Source: Puffinus mauretanicus
Lineage: Eukaryota > Chordata > Aves > Procellariiformes > Procellariidae
Length of the DNA stretch: 64,000 bases
Direction of reading: 5' to 3'
NCBI GenBank assembly: GCA_023333565.1
Contig: JAJKFH010001865.1
Coordinates: 496,001 to 560,000, forward strand
The position numbers and the translations under genes were made by a program. The notes under the pieces are model-generated. The model worked only from the letters and a program-made list of their open reading frames with translations, ran no database searches and was not told the origin of the DNA. How positions within the stretch are numbered: position 1 is the first letter of the stretch; each line of letters opens with the position of its first letter. Positions 25,635 through 36,340 of the stretch are shown piece after piece.

Positions 25635-26424
25635 CAAGAAACTTTCAGCTGATTCCAGGTATAAGTTTCTAAGTTTATCACAGTGTGAGGAACTATATCG
25701 ATCCCAAGTTTTTCACAATATATTCCTTTCATTAGATTTATATGTAGATGATGGGTGGGGATGATAAATATTTTACCAATGGGAAAGTGAGCACCGCTTT
25801 CCTTTTGCAAGTTGCATGCCATCTTGTTGTCTGCTCTCTTCCATTAAAGAAGAAAATGAGGTTGATCTGAATTAAGGTTAAAAAAAAACCTTCAGAGTTC
25901 AGCCAGTTAATTTTCCTGCCATTAACCCATCTTCCACTTCAACCTCATCAAAGGCTTTCCATACATTTATACATCACTCCTTCCGTGTTCTTTCTTGCAG
26001 GATTTTTTTAACCAAAACACCTACCACTACAACTGAGCATAGCTATGCTGACTTGGGGGTCTCCATCAGTATCAATAGTCCTCTGTTCCCATAACAGAAT
26101 ATTGCATTTTCAGTAAGCAGAGAGCCATTTACAGGAACTGTGGCCTCTTTGATCCATGACTTTATGCCTTTGCATATATGGCCCAGAATACATTTGCTTT
26201 TATTGCCAGCATACCACATTACAACACATATCTAATATGTTGCTCACTGACTACCTCCCAGTGTATCTCCCTACTTCTGCAGATTTTCCTCACATTGATT
26301 CATACTGCTCTAGCTTTAACGTATTAGTATGCCTTTTTCTGAGTAGTGGCTTGTTTTGTTATTTCCTGCCCACATTTCTCCCTAGGGCCTTTGCATTATG
26401 CTTCTGTCCTCACTAGTATTTGTG

Positions 26425-26640
26425 ACTCTTCCTAATTTAGTATATCATTTGTGCATTTCATTAACATGCTGTTTATTCTTTCTTCCAGATTGCTAATGAA
26501 GATGTTAAATAGGAACAATCCTGAAACTGCACCCTTCATTACCCTACTAGATATTTTTCCCCTAGTCACTATCATAATCTTTTGTTTATAGTCTTTCATC
26601 CAGTTTTAACCCACATGCTCCTATAAAAACCATTTCAATT
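26425..26640 (-). mobile_element. Ancient CR1/L3-like RT fragment
   Basis: The plus strand around 26450-26525 (TTTCATTAACATGCTGTTTA, then AGATTGCTAATGAAGATGTT and AAATAGGAACAATCC) is the diverged reverse complement of the CR1 RT stretch that encodes the catalytic box region and the following turn. The younger CR1 copies read GATCGTTGATAAA-ATATTGAACAGGACTGG at the same place. Sequence to about 26640 fits the upstream codons loosely. All frames are broken. Confidence 0.6.
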
Positions 26641-29600
26641 CATTTTCCACTTACGACTGCAAAAACCACTGCAGTGAAAATTTCAAGAACATATGGATAC
26701 AACCTTGATCCTCTGAAAGTCATGAGAATTGCTGAAAAAAACCACAGGTAACCAAGAATTTCCGGGGTATCACCATTACATGTCAAGGGAGAGAAGATTT
26801 TAGGAATCAAAATGATGGTAGTGTTTAGGACTATGTGTATTGCTCCTGCTCTGTTCTTCTCACTTACTGTAATATGTGCCATCATATCTGCAGTTACATT
26901 TTCTGAATTGTATGACAAAAGCTACATCTTCAATGCAGTAGATTTCTTACATATTCACATGTAGATACATAATAACATTAATACTTTCTATTTTAATTTT
27001 ATTCATTATCACATACTGTAGATCAGTAGCTAGATATCCATTTGTTAAAAATAGTAGTTAGCTTTTTTATTGCATGGAGGCATAGCAGGTGTTAAAAAAC
27101 ATTCCTCTTTGTTTGTTAGCTAATACTTTGTCATTCAGAACCATGTAAGCTGGGTGAGAGAAAGAGATGTGCTGTAGTTTGAAGCTTTGTGAGGGAAGAC
27201 TTTCACACAGACTTCAGTTCATATCCCAAACTAAAACAAACTTAATTGTGCTTACTGGGTCAAATTCCTGCCTTGTTTACAGGGAAGCACTTTCATTGAT
27301 TTCAAGCCCAATGTAACAACAATGTTTAGGTTAGTGTACAATGCTGGGATGCACAGGATACTTTATGGAAATTGAGTACCTCAAATTTATAACACATTGA
27401 TGTTGGACTTTAGAAGGAGCTTTTTTTTTTAAATACAGTCTTTTGGCTTTACATGATTGCTTCTGTACAATTAAGCAATCCATCTATTCAAATAAAAGGA
27501 AAAAAGTCCACTTAAAAATGCACTTTGGCACTTCAAAAGGCCATATATTAGAGAACTAATTGGTACAGCTTTTACACTTTACAACTGGCTTTTTTTTTTC
27601 CACATTGATTTCTTTTCTCTTCTGGCTACAACAGGATCAGTCTCGCTTCATTCTGTTACAGTCTTTTTGTGATTGCAACAGTTCAGTTCGCATAGACATA
27701 GACAATACTTCATGTAAGCTTAGGAGGTGTGAATGATTGCAAGTTTCCTCAGGACCTTTGCTAGTATTTCTTCAGAGCATAACTTTTCTAACTAACTATG
27801 ATGTTGCTTTTCAGACCTTAGAGTCTGTCTGCTGGAAGTTGTTGTGGCAAATGTGTGCCGCAGATGTAGCCGAAGTAGTTTCACACTAGCCAGCTCAGCT
27901 AAAAATCTAGCTTTGAACAGTGGAGAGGGTCAGCATGAAGAGCGAAATGCTATCTTTGCTGATGTCTGTGCTGACACGGCTAACCAGATAAGAGTACTCA
28001 ACATAACTAATGCAGAGTTCCCGTATTTGTGTATGCCATTTTGCAGTCACAGTGGTGTTAGCTGAACCGTAAAGAGGAAATTGGGTTTCAGAAGAAGTGA
28101 GTCTTGTGGCTAAATCACCTGGTAGATCCTCGCTTAATTTCTAACTTGGCCCTTTACATCCTTGAGCAACTCATGGGAACAACGATCCTAACATTTTGGG
28201 GTGCAGTTCCTATTGCTTTCAGTGCTAGAGAGCTTCCTGCATAACTCCGAGCACATGCTTCTATGTCTTTCCAGGTTGCAATCCAAACTCCACAGACATC
28301 AGGAAACCCCAGGTTTGGGGCACAGGCTCTGTTTCTCATGCACAAAATGAAGGTGAAAGTGCTTTCCTTCTCCTGTCTCTTCACTGTTTCACCTGCTTAG
28401 ACTCTTTAGTAAACTCTTTAGTGCAAGGACTGTGCCCTACACTGCATTACTTGATGAACTGTTCTACATTCTCAGAACTCTTGCAGTTACCATGATACAA
28501 ATAAATGAGAATACTGAATTACTTTGGTGATCCTTCTTATCAGGTTATCACATTTGAGTGGTAGAATCCCTGGAACAACGTCCAAAACATGAGACGATAA
28601 ATGAATTAAGTATGTATGTATTATTGTAATCTTTTTAATTACTGTTACTATTATTATTACTGAATTTTTTACTAGAAGCGTTTACAAAAGCAACACATTT
28701 CTCACAGGTGATTGCAAAATAATTTAATTTTTCCTCTGATTGGATGCATAGACTTCCTTTCACTCCGAAAGCCTCAGTTCCCAACATCATGGTGGTTCTC
28801 CTCTGATTGTATCCTCTGTGGAGTACAGCAGTATGTACCACACACAATAGCTTCTCAGCTCTGGTGTCCTTCCTCCCAACTAGCAGTTGCAGTGAATTCG
28901 CAGTGCCTGAAGTTCTCCTCCCACTGCAGTCCACAGTTCCTGCTCTTCACTGGAGAGATGAGTGAAGACATCCTGCTCTTCACTGGAGAAATAAGAAGAA
29001 AGAAAAGCATCTAGCTGTGCTCTACAGCACAGCAGGGAACAGTCTGACTTGTGTTCATTGCCCATCCTTTTTCCACACCAGCTGTTTTGAGCCGGTGCTA
29101 GAGGGAGGACATGCTGCAGTCTTCCAGCAGGTACCATTGCCACTGTTGCATATGGTCCTTTGTGCCTTTGGAGGCTGAATGCCTTTGGGACTTGCCACAG
29201 ATGTAAGTCCCTTCTGCACCATCTCTTTCAATGTATCGGCCACTCTACAGTCTAGCTCTAAGCGCAGAAGGCAATGAGGACATATATCTAGAGGAAATAT
29301 AACTCCAAGTTCATGCAAAGATGTCTTTCCAAAGGAAATAATTCTAATAATATTCTAAATAGTTTGCTTTATTTTTTTCAAACACAGACCTGTATTTAAG
29401 TCTCAAGAGGGGAACATTGCACTAACCTGGCAAAACTCTATCATAATAAAGTGGCGTAAGTCTCAGTTCTACACTATTATGTATCTGTCCATACACAGAG
29501 ACATATTGTGTATCTAGGCACACACCTGCATGTATTTGTGTGTGCATATGTGTATGTAAAATGTGTAACTTAGGTCTCTGCTAGCCTGGGAATCTCCCTA

Positions 29601-31013
29601 TCACACTCCATCTCACAATGCAGTCATGTCCTATAATGTCATCCTCTGAAATAATCTGCCTTGGATGCACTACTTTCAGCAATAATTGCCAGGCAGATGG
29701 CGGTGGTAAATTAGGCAGTATTATTGGTAATAAAAGTTAGAAGCTTCAGATTTTCTGAATGGCATATTCGTATAAAGACTTTCAGAAACAACATCTTTAA
29801 TGACAGAACCAACATCCAATTTCATCTTCCCTCCATTTCCTGGAATATTTTACTAGTATTTGTTCTGTCTTGTTCTGTCTTTTGTTAGTGACTGCTGTGG
29901 TTGTGTTGTTTTTAAATACCACTTACCTCCAAATAACTGCTCTCTGTTTACTTATCACCATCAGCTCTTTCACCAATTGCTATCAATACCTATGCCTTGC
30001 CCAGGGAAAGCACACAAAGTTCTACACTTTAACACAACATAATATAAAAGCATTTGCAAAATAATGTAGGCAGCAATGCTTCTGGTTGCTATTACTTCCA
30101 CTGCAAATAATGCCATCTGCTTATCATTATGCCCCAGTGCATGCTATCTTACATGTGGACAGAACTTGTAATGTGGTGTTGTCTCTGTAGTAAACAGCTT
30201 GAAAACTACGCCCTGGAATAATGTCATGAAGAATACCCTCTTCGCTTTTTCTAATTAATTTCTCAGCAACAATTTATAATAGAAAGCTGTAGTCAAAAGG
30301 CAACAAATACTGACTTGACCTTTTAAATCGAAATTCCCATGTTTTAGTTTTTCTGGAAGGAAGGAAGAGAGGTTCCAGAAAAATAAAATGTGAGCAGTAG
30401 CCAGTGATAAACCCAGAAGTTTCTCAAAAAAACAGGAAATATATGAGAAAATGTTAATAAGTTTGAACAGTTAATATTAGTATGAATGTCAGGTCACAAT
30501 TCTGCAAAAGCAACACACATTTAGATGTTGCTTTTGTCTATTATTGTTCTTTAAACTTCACACAAATTGTGATTTAAATCTCAAAGCAGAGGTTGTTTAT
30601 GTTTCCATACTTTTAGGAAAGTTTCATTCAATTTGGGATTCCAGTCCAATTATCTTTGTATTAAGTAATATTCGAAATACCTTAAGATTGTGTGTGTGTT
30701 TTCTGGCCACACAGTCTATAAATAAGGCATGTTTATGGACTTTTGTACCTGTCCTTTCATCTGTTGTATTCTGGCATTCAACAGCACACCTTTGACTTCT
30801 ATCTGAAATTCCTGTTGCAAAAAGAGACAGAGAAAGAGGCAGATCTCCAAAGACCATTTTCAAGAGACGGGATCTTCCTGCCTTTTGAATGAAGACAGGA
30901 TTGGGATGGTTTTTTTCTGTTCTTTTGAATGAAAAAAGGGAATAAAAAAAAAAAGGTAAGCAACTTTCCTACCAATCCACTGTCCTTGCTTACCAACAAT
31001 TACATTTCCACAG
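26641..31013. other. No gene firmly recognised; two odd patches
   Basis: AT-rich sequence. Patch 1, about 27815-28064, begins after a decent acceptor (TGCTTTTCAG) and stays open in one frame to a TGA. Patch 2, 28635-29318, carries several overlapping minus-strand open frames of 76-99 codons and a diverged 33-bp tandem repeat at 28938-29003. Neither shows a domain I know. Confidence 0.4.
27815..28064 (+). CDS. Exon-like open segment ending in a stop, weak
   Basis: After the acceptor TGATGTTGCTTTTCAG the frame starting two bases in stays open for about 82 codons, ending TGA at about 28065. It is Cys- and Ser-rich near the start (CRRCSRSS) and has no recognised motif. It could be a terminal exon of an alternative transcript, a lncRNA exon, or chance. 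Confidence 0.15.
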
Positions 31014-31088
31014 TTACAGACTCACTGTGCAGCGAACGGTGGTCATTTCTCACCAAGCTGTGAAGACAAGTTTGCTTTATTTGTTCAG
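31014..31088 (+). CDS. Candidate internal exon, 75 nt, of the unidentified gene
   Basis: The exon is flanked by an acceptor, ACATTTCCACAG, and a near-consensus donor, TTCAG|GTAAGA. It is exactly 25 codons, phase 0 to 0, and open, including CAANGGHFSPSCED. It would join in frame to the exon at 39959, which starts at phase 0. A second frame of the same 75 nt is also open, so the open reading alone proves little. An acceptor six bases downstream (TTACAG) keeps the same frame. I do not recognise the peptide. Confidence 0.3.
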
Positions 31089-33574
31089 GTAAGATTAAAG
31101 GTGTACAAGGAAGTTAGATTAAATACTGAACTTCAGAGATCTACCTCTGCTTTCTCTGGGAAAGTTCCAATTTGATTCCATTTGAGATGAGGCAATGGTT
31201 GATGGTTCCTGGCAAACATTCATCACAGGCTTCAGAATGAATCAAACATTTCTCACATGGTGTATTTTATATTTAGAATGTCAGAAAACAGCCTGGAAGA
31301 TTTTCTGCAGGCAACAATCAGCCTGAACTGTATCTCTTTTTAATTTAGAATTTAAAACATTTGATTTTGATTGCTCTGCAGTTTCCATGTGATGAAAATA
31401 TATAAATAATTTCTTCTTCAATTAAAAAAAAAAGAGTTTCTCCTCTCTTGCAGAGTTTCTGAGCTATATTGTCTTTTTGCTTCTGATGTGCTTTAAATGG
31501 TGCATTGGCTTTTTCACGTCCTAACTAGGCAGTAGGCAGTGATTTTTACATTAAACTGTATGATGAGTTTTTTGTCTAGCAGTAAATGCAATGAATCGTT
31601 GCCCCATATTCCTTTCACACACAATAATTGAGTTTCACTAAATAAAATCTTTTTGAATATGCAATTTATCTATTTCTATCAAAATTAAATGGAACTAAAA
31701 CTGAGCTTAATTAGCTCATACTCCAGAATGCAACAAAATAGCTTTTTGATATGAGAAAAACGCTGAAGTACTCAAATACTTTTGTCTTCAGAAATGGGCA
31801 GGTTGTGTACAGAATTCAAGTCACATCCGGCCCAGCTGTTCAGATCAGAGCTTTACTCACTCAAAATCATGAGAACACCAAATTTGAGTCAGATTTCTGT
31901 TTACCAAGGAACTTCTGTTTTGTTCTAGCTTCTAATATAGTGGAGTGCTAAATGATGCCTGTGACTCCTAGATGTTGTTGCATTATAAAGAAACCACAGG
32001 GATGCAGCCCTCTCTGACTGATTGTTTTTAGGCAGATTAGAACATTTTCCTGCTGCCTGAGCCAAACAGAATAATGTGGATAATGACAGACAGAACTCAC
32101 TGTCAACCTTTTGCACCTACAGCCTTCCAGAGGAATAACATCATCCAATTACTCAAGGTGCGTCTACAGAGACGGGTTAAGGCATGTGCCTGCGCTGCTC
32201 ATGCTTGTACCTGGCTGAAGAGAGCCCAACTCAGTCTACAAGCCACAGAGGTGTACTAAGATGGTGCAGGACATCAGTTAATATGGCAAAGTAACCTCAG
32301 CAGAAGTTATTTACTAGGTCACAGCTCAGAGCGAGGTGCTACCGGCTACAGTTTCCAGGCCAGAGCCGGCTCGCATCCAGCTAGCTCTGAGCAGGGGCAG
32401 GCTGGACGCCCGATTGTCCACACCCATCCATGTAGACATACATGTCATGCAATAAAGATACAGACATCATGTCAATGTAATAAAATAATGTCATTGTGGG
32501 ATCAGTGTCTCTTTCTTTGAAAATAAACTGCCTTGACTTTGCTTTAGTACTTGCACAGCAGCAGGAAGCCATTGCGCTGTGCCGGTGTTGATAAGCACAA
32601 TTGTATGCCATTAGCATGACCTACTTACTAAATGGACAATACAAAAACACAAGCACTCCCACTTCAGTTGCACTTTGTGAAAGTAATTCAGACAATGTAT
32701 ACAAATGCAGACTCTAGATTTAGTTACCCTAAATACATAATAAGGGGCTGTAACAACAGATACTTGTGAAAAGAAGCGAGGAACTACAAAGAATTAATAA
32801 GGAGACTTTGAGCGCGCACAGTCATTATTTTTAGATAGCTTTCATCACCAGCAATAAAAGCAATGGAACTAGAGAGAAAAATATTCTTCTCTCCTTTCCA
32901 ACTGGCTGGAAGCTTGGCACAGTGACTGGGAGACCCTGCAGGAGCCATGCCCCCATCTCCTTCCTGCACAGACTCTGAGAGTCACCTCCACAGTCTCCAC
33001 AGCACCAGAACCGTTAATATTAATCATCTGAAGCATACTGAAAACGTGAACACTTCCTAAAGACTTACAGTCCTGAGATCTCCTGCTCCTTGCCTAAAGC
33101 TCTGATTAATCACCAATATAATTTTGAAACTGGAAATATGTAAGCCACTTATAAGAACACAGCAAAGGGCATTAATAAAAACTTTAGTATAAAAGAAGAG
33201 CTTCCATTCCACTTCAGAAACACGTCTTATATTTAGGATACAATACAAAGCTAAAAAAAAGTATTTATGGACCATAACAGTAACATTTCTTTGTTTTTAA
33301 ATGTGAATATTGGGAAACTTCACTGAAAGACAATTGTAAAATCGTTCATTTTGCTGGTGTAGAAGACATGCACATGTTATAATGAATCAGAGAAGCATAG
33401 AGAGAAAAAAGATCTAAGAGTAAATTATTGCTATCAGCCTATAGCTTGAGTAATAGAATTTGCAACCTCCTACTCAAAAACCAAAGGTACTTGACACTTG
33501 AGCAAAAAAAAAAGCATTTCTCTAAGACATAGTGGTGGCAGCATTTTGGGATTAGAGGAATACATGGGAGTAGA
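31089..33574. other. No gene recognised
   Basis: AT-rich sequence, consistent with intron. A GC-richer patch near 32340-32420 has no identifiable content. Confidence 0.45.
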
Positions 33575-33577
33575 GTA

Positions 33578-34234
33578 TTAATACTTTGCACACGAGTCAG
33601 ACAACACCACCATGCCCACTAAACCATGTCCCATGTCATCTACATGTCTTTTAAATACTTCCAGGGATGGTGACTCTACCACTTCCCTGGGCAGCCTGTT
33701 CCAAGGCATGACCACTCTTTCAGTAAAGAAATTTCTCCTAATGTCCAGCCTAAACCTCCCTTGGCGCAACTTGAGGCCATTTCCTCTCGTCCTATGGCTA
33801 GTTACTTGGGAGAAGAGAGCAACACCCACCTCACTACAACCTCCTTTCAGGTAGTTGTAGAGCATAATGAGGTCTCCCCTCAGCCTCCTCTTCTCCAGAC
33901 TAAACAACCCCAGTTCCCTCAGCCGCTTCTCATAAGACTTGATCTCCAGACTCTTCACCAGCTTCGTTGCCTTTCTCTGGACACACTCCAACACCTCAAT
34001 GTCTTTCTTGTAGTGAGGGCCCCAAAACTGAACACAGTATTCGAGGTGTGGCCTCACCAGTGCCAAGTACGGGGGCAAGATCACCTCCCTACTCCTGCTG
34101 GCCACACTATTTTTGATACAGGCCAGGATGCCATTGGCCTTCTTGGCCACCTGAGCACACTGCCGGCTCATGTTCAGCCGACTGTCAATCAGCACCCCCA
34201 TGTTCTTTTCCTCTGGGCAGCTTTCCGGCCACTA
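33578..34234 (-). pseudogene. CR1 ORF2 C-terminal part (thumb and tail)
   Basis: This continues ORF2 in another frame after the shift near 34330 and after an in-frame TAG at 34232-34234. From the ATG at 34201 it is open for 207 codons and carries [13 protein letters not shown] and [12 protein letters not shown] segments seen in CR1 ORF2 C-termini; the same motifs occur in the CR1 at 2.7-3.1 kb. The long plus-strand open frames over 33761-34615 and 35552-36019 are antisense shadows of ORF2. Confidence 0.93.
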
Positions 34235-34308
34235 TTCCCCAAGCCTGTAGCGTTGCCTGGGGTTGTTGTGACACAAGTGCAGGACCCAGCACTCGGTCTT
34301 GTTGCACG

Positions 34309-36207
34309 TCATACAGTTGGCCTCAGCCATCGATCCAGCCTGTCCAGGTCCCTCTGCAGAGCCTTCCTACCCTCCAGCAGATCAACACTCCCACCCAACT
34401 TGGTGTCATCTGCAAACTTACTGAGGGAGCACTCGATCCCCTCATCCAGATCGTTGATAAAGATATTGAACAGGACTGGCCCCAGCACTGAGCCCTGGGG
34501 AACACCTCTCGTGACCGGCCGCCAACTGGATTTAACTCCGTTCACCACAACTCTCTGGGCTCGGCCATCCAGCCAGTTTTTTACCCAGCGAAGAGTGTAC
34601 CTTTCTAGGCCATGAGCCACCAGCTTCTCTAGGAGAATGCTGTGGGAGACAGTGTCAAAGGCTTTACTGAAGTCCAGGCAGACCACATCTACAGCCATTC
34701 CCTCATCCACTAGGTGGGTCACCTGGTCATAAAAGGAGATCCAATTGGTCAAGCAGGACCTGTCTTCCATGAACCCGTGTTGGCTGGGCCTGATCCCCTG
34801 GTTGTCCCGCACATGGCTCGTGAGCACCCTCAAAATGAACCGCTCCATAATCTTCCCTGGCACCGAGGTCAGGCTGACCAGCCTGTAGTTCCCCGGATCC
34901 TCCTTTGGGCCCTTCTTGTAGATGGGTGTCACGTTGGCAAGCCTCCAGTCGTCCAGGACCTCCCCTGTTAACCAGGAGTGCTGATAAATGATGGAGAGTG
35001 GCTTGGCAAGCTCCGCCGCCAGCTCTCTCAGTACCCTCGGGTGGATCCCATCCGGCCCCATAGACTTGCGAGCATCCAGGTGGCATAGCAGGTCATTAGC
35101 TGTTTCCTCTTGGATTATGGGGGGTTTATCCTGCTTCACCATCCCTGTCTCCCAGTTCAGGGGGCTGAGTAACCTGAGGATAACTGCTCTGACTATTAAA
35201 GAATGAGGCAAAGAAGTCATTAAGTACCTCAGCCTTATCCTCGTCCTTGGAGGCAACATTCCCCCCCCATCCAATAAACGATGGGGATTCTCCTTGGCTC
35301 TCTTTTTGTCATTAATATACTTGTAAAAACATTTTTTGTTGTCTCTCACAACAGTGGCCAGGTTGAGTTCTAGCTGGGCTTTTGCCTTTCTAATTTCCTC
35401 TCTGCACGACCTAACGAGATCCCTGTACTCTTCTTGAGTTGCCTGCCTCTTCTTGCAAAGGTGGTAAACTCTCCTTTTTTCCCTGAATCCTAGCAAAATC
35501 TCCCTGTTCAGCCAGGCCGGTCGTCTTCCCCACCCATTCTTCTTACGGCACATGGGGACAGCCCACTCCTGCGCCTTTAAGACTTCCTTCCTGAAGAACG
35601 TCCAGCCTTCCTGGATCCCTCTGCCCTTCAGGACTGCCTCCCAAGGGACTCTCTCGACCAGTGTCCTGAGCAGGCCAAAGTCCGCCCTCCGGAAGTCCAT
35701 GGTAGCCGTTTTGCTGGCCCCCCTCTTTACTTCACCAACTAACGAGAATTCTATCATTTCGTGGTCGCTAAGCCCAAGCCGGCCTCCGACCGCCACATCT
35801 CTCACCAGTCCTTCTCTGTTTGTGAACAGCAGGTCAAACAAGGCACCTCCCCTGGTAGGCTCACTTACCAGCTGTGTCAGGAAGTTATCTTCCACACACT
35901 CCAGGAACCTCCTCTGTTTCCTCTCTGCCGTGTTGTATTTCCAGCAGACATCCAGAAAGTTGAAATCCCTGACGAGAACAAGGGCTAGCGACTGTGAGAC
36001 TTCTGCCAGCCTCTGGTAGAGTATTTCATCTGCCTCCTCATCCTGGTTAGGTGGTCTATTACAGACTCCCAGCAGGACATCTGCCTTGTTGGCCTTCCCC
36101 CTCATCCTTACCCACAAGCACTCAACCTCGTCATCACTATCATTGAGCTCTAGACAGTCGAAGCACTCCCTAACATACAGGGCTACCCCACTGCCTCTCC
36201 TTCCTCA
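34309..36207 (-). pseudogene. CR1 ORF2: endonuclease C-part plus reverse transcriptase
   Basis: ORF2 makes the endonuclease and reverse transcriptase that nick the target and copy CR1 RNA. A 602-codon frame runs from ATG at 36117 to 34309 and is open upstream to an in-frame TGA at 36205-36207, beyond which endonuclease codons continue. Residues 1-130 are endonuclease (DFN at 51-53, SDHEM at 117-121). The RT has DFSKAFD at 482-488, GVPQGS at 538-543 and an intact catalytic FADD at 568-571 (34405-34416). Residues about 286-330 do not fit the family and begin at a C8 run (35261-35268), so a pair of compensating indels is likely. The frame is lost just after the RT, near 34330, by a single-base shift. 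The internal ATG is probably not a native start. Confidence 0.93.
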
Positions 36208-36290
36208 CCTGTCCCTTCTGAAGAGCTTATAGCCGTCCATTGCAGCATTCCAATCGTGAGACTCATCCCACCATGTTTCCGTGATGGCGA

Positions 36291-36340
36291 CTAAGTCATA
36301 GCTATCCACTAAATCATAGCTATCCACTAAGTCATAGCTT
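36291..36340. repeat. 18-bp tandem repeat, 2.8 copies
   Basis: CTAAGTCATAGCTATCCA is repeated at 36291, 36309 (one change) and 36327 (partial). It lies at the 5' edge of the CR1 endonuclease sequence and grew from endonuclease codons. Confidence 0.95.

Larger units (their letters stand above)
33575..36340 (-). mobile_element. CR1 LINE, long relatively young copy
   Basis: A minus-strand CR1 covering part of the endonuclease domain, the whole RT domain and the C-terminal region of ORF2, about 2.77 kb. The right edge is set by endonuclease codons running to an 18-bp tandem repeat at 36291-36340; unrelated sequence follows. The left edge, just past the ORF2 C-terminus, is approximate because no CR1 tail octamers or microsatellite are seen there. 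It differs from the CR1 at 2.2 kb in 3' sequence, so it belongs to another subfamily. Few disabling changes are visible: one TGA, one TAG, one frameshift, and an out-of-frame stretch bracketed by compensating indels. Confidence 0.95.

Noticed and set aside
26640..26918. Minus-strand 92-codon frame ending at a GTAAGT, membrane-like
   Set aside because: No domain, an acceptor of ordinary quality, and an adjoining CR1 relic. The plus strand of the same stretch also offers an open exon-like reading, so neither is distinguished.
33761..34615. 284-codon plus-strand open frame
   Set aside because: It is exactly antisense to CR1 ORF2, and the minus strand carries the recognised RT motifs.
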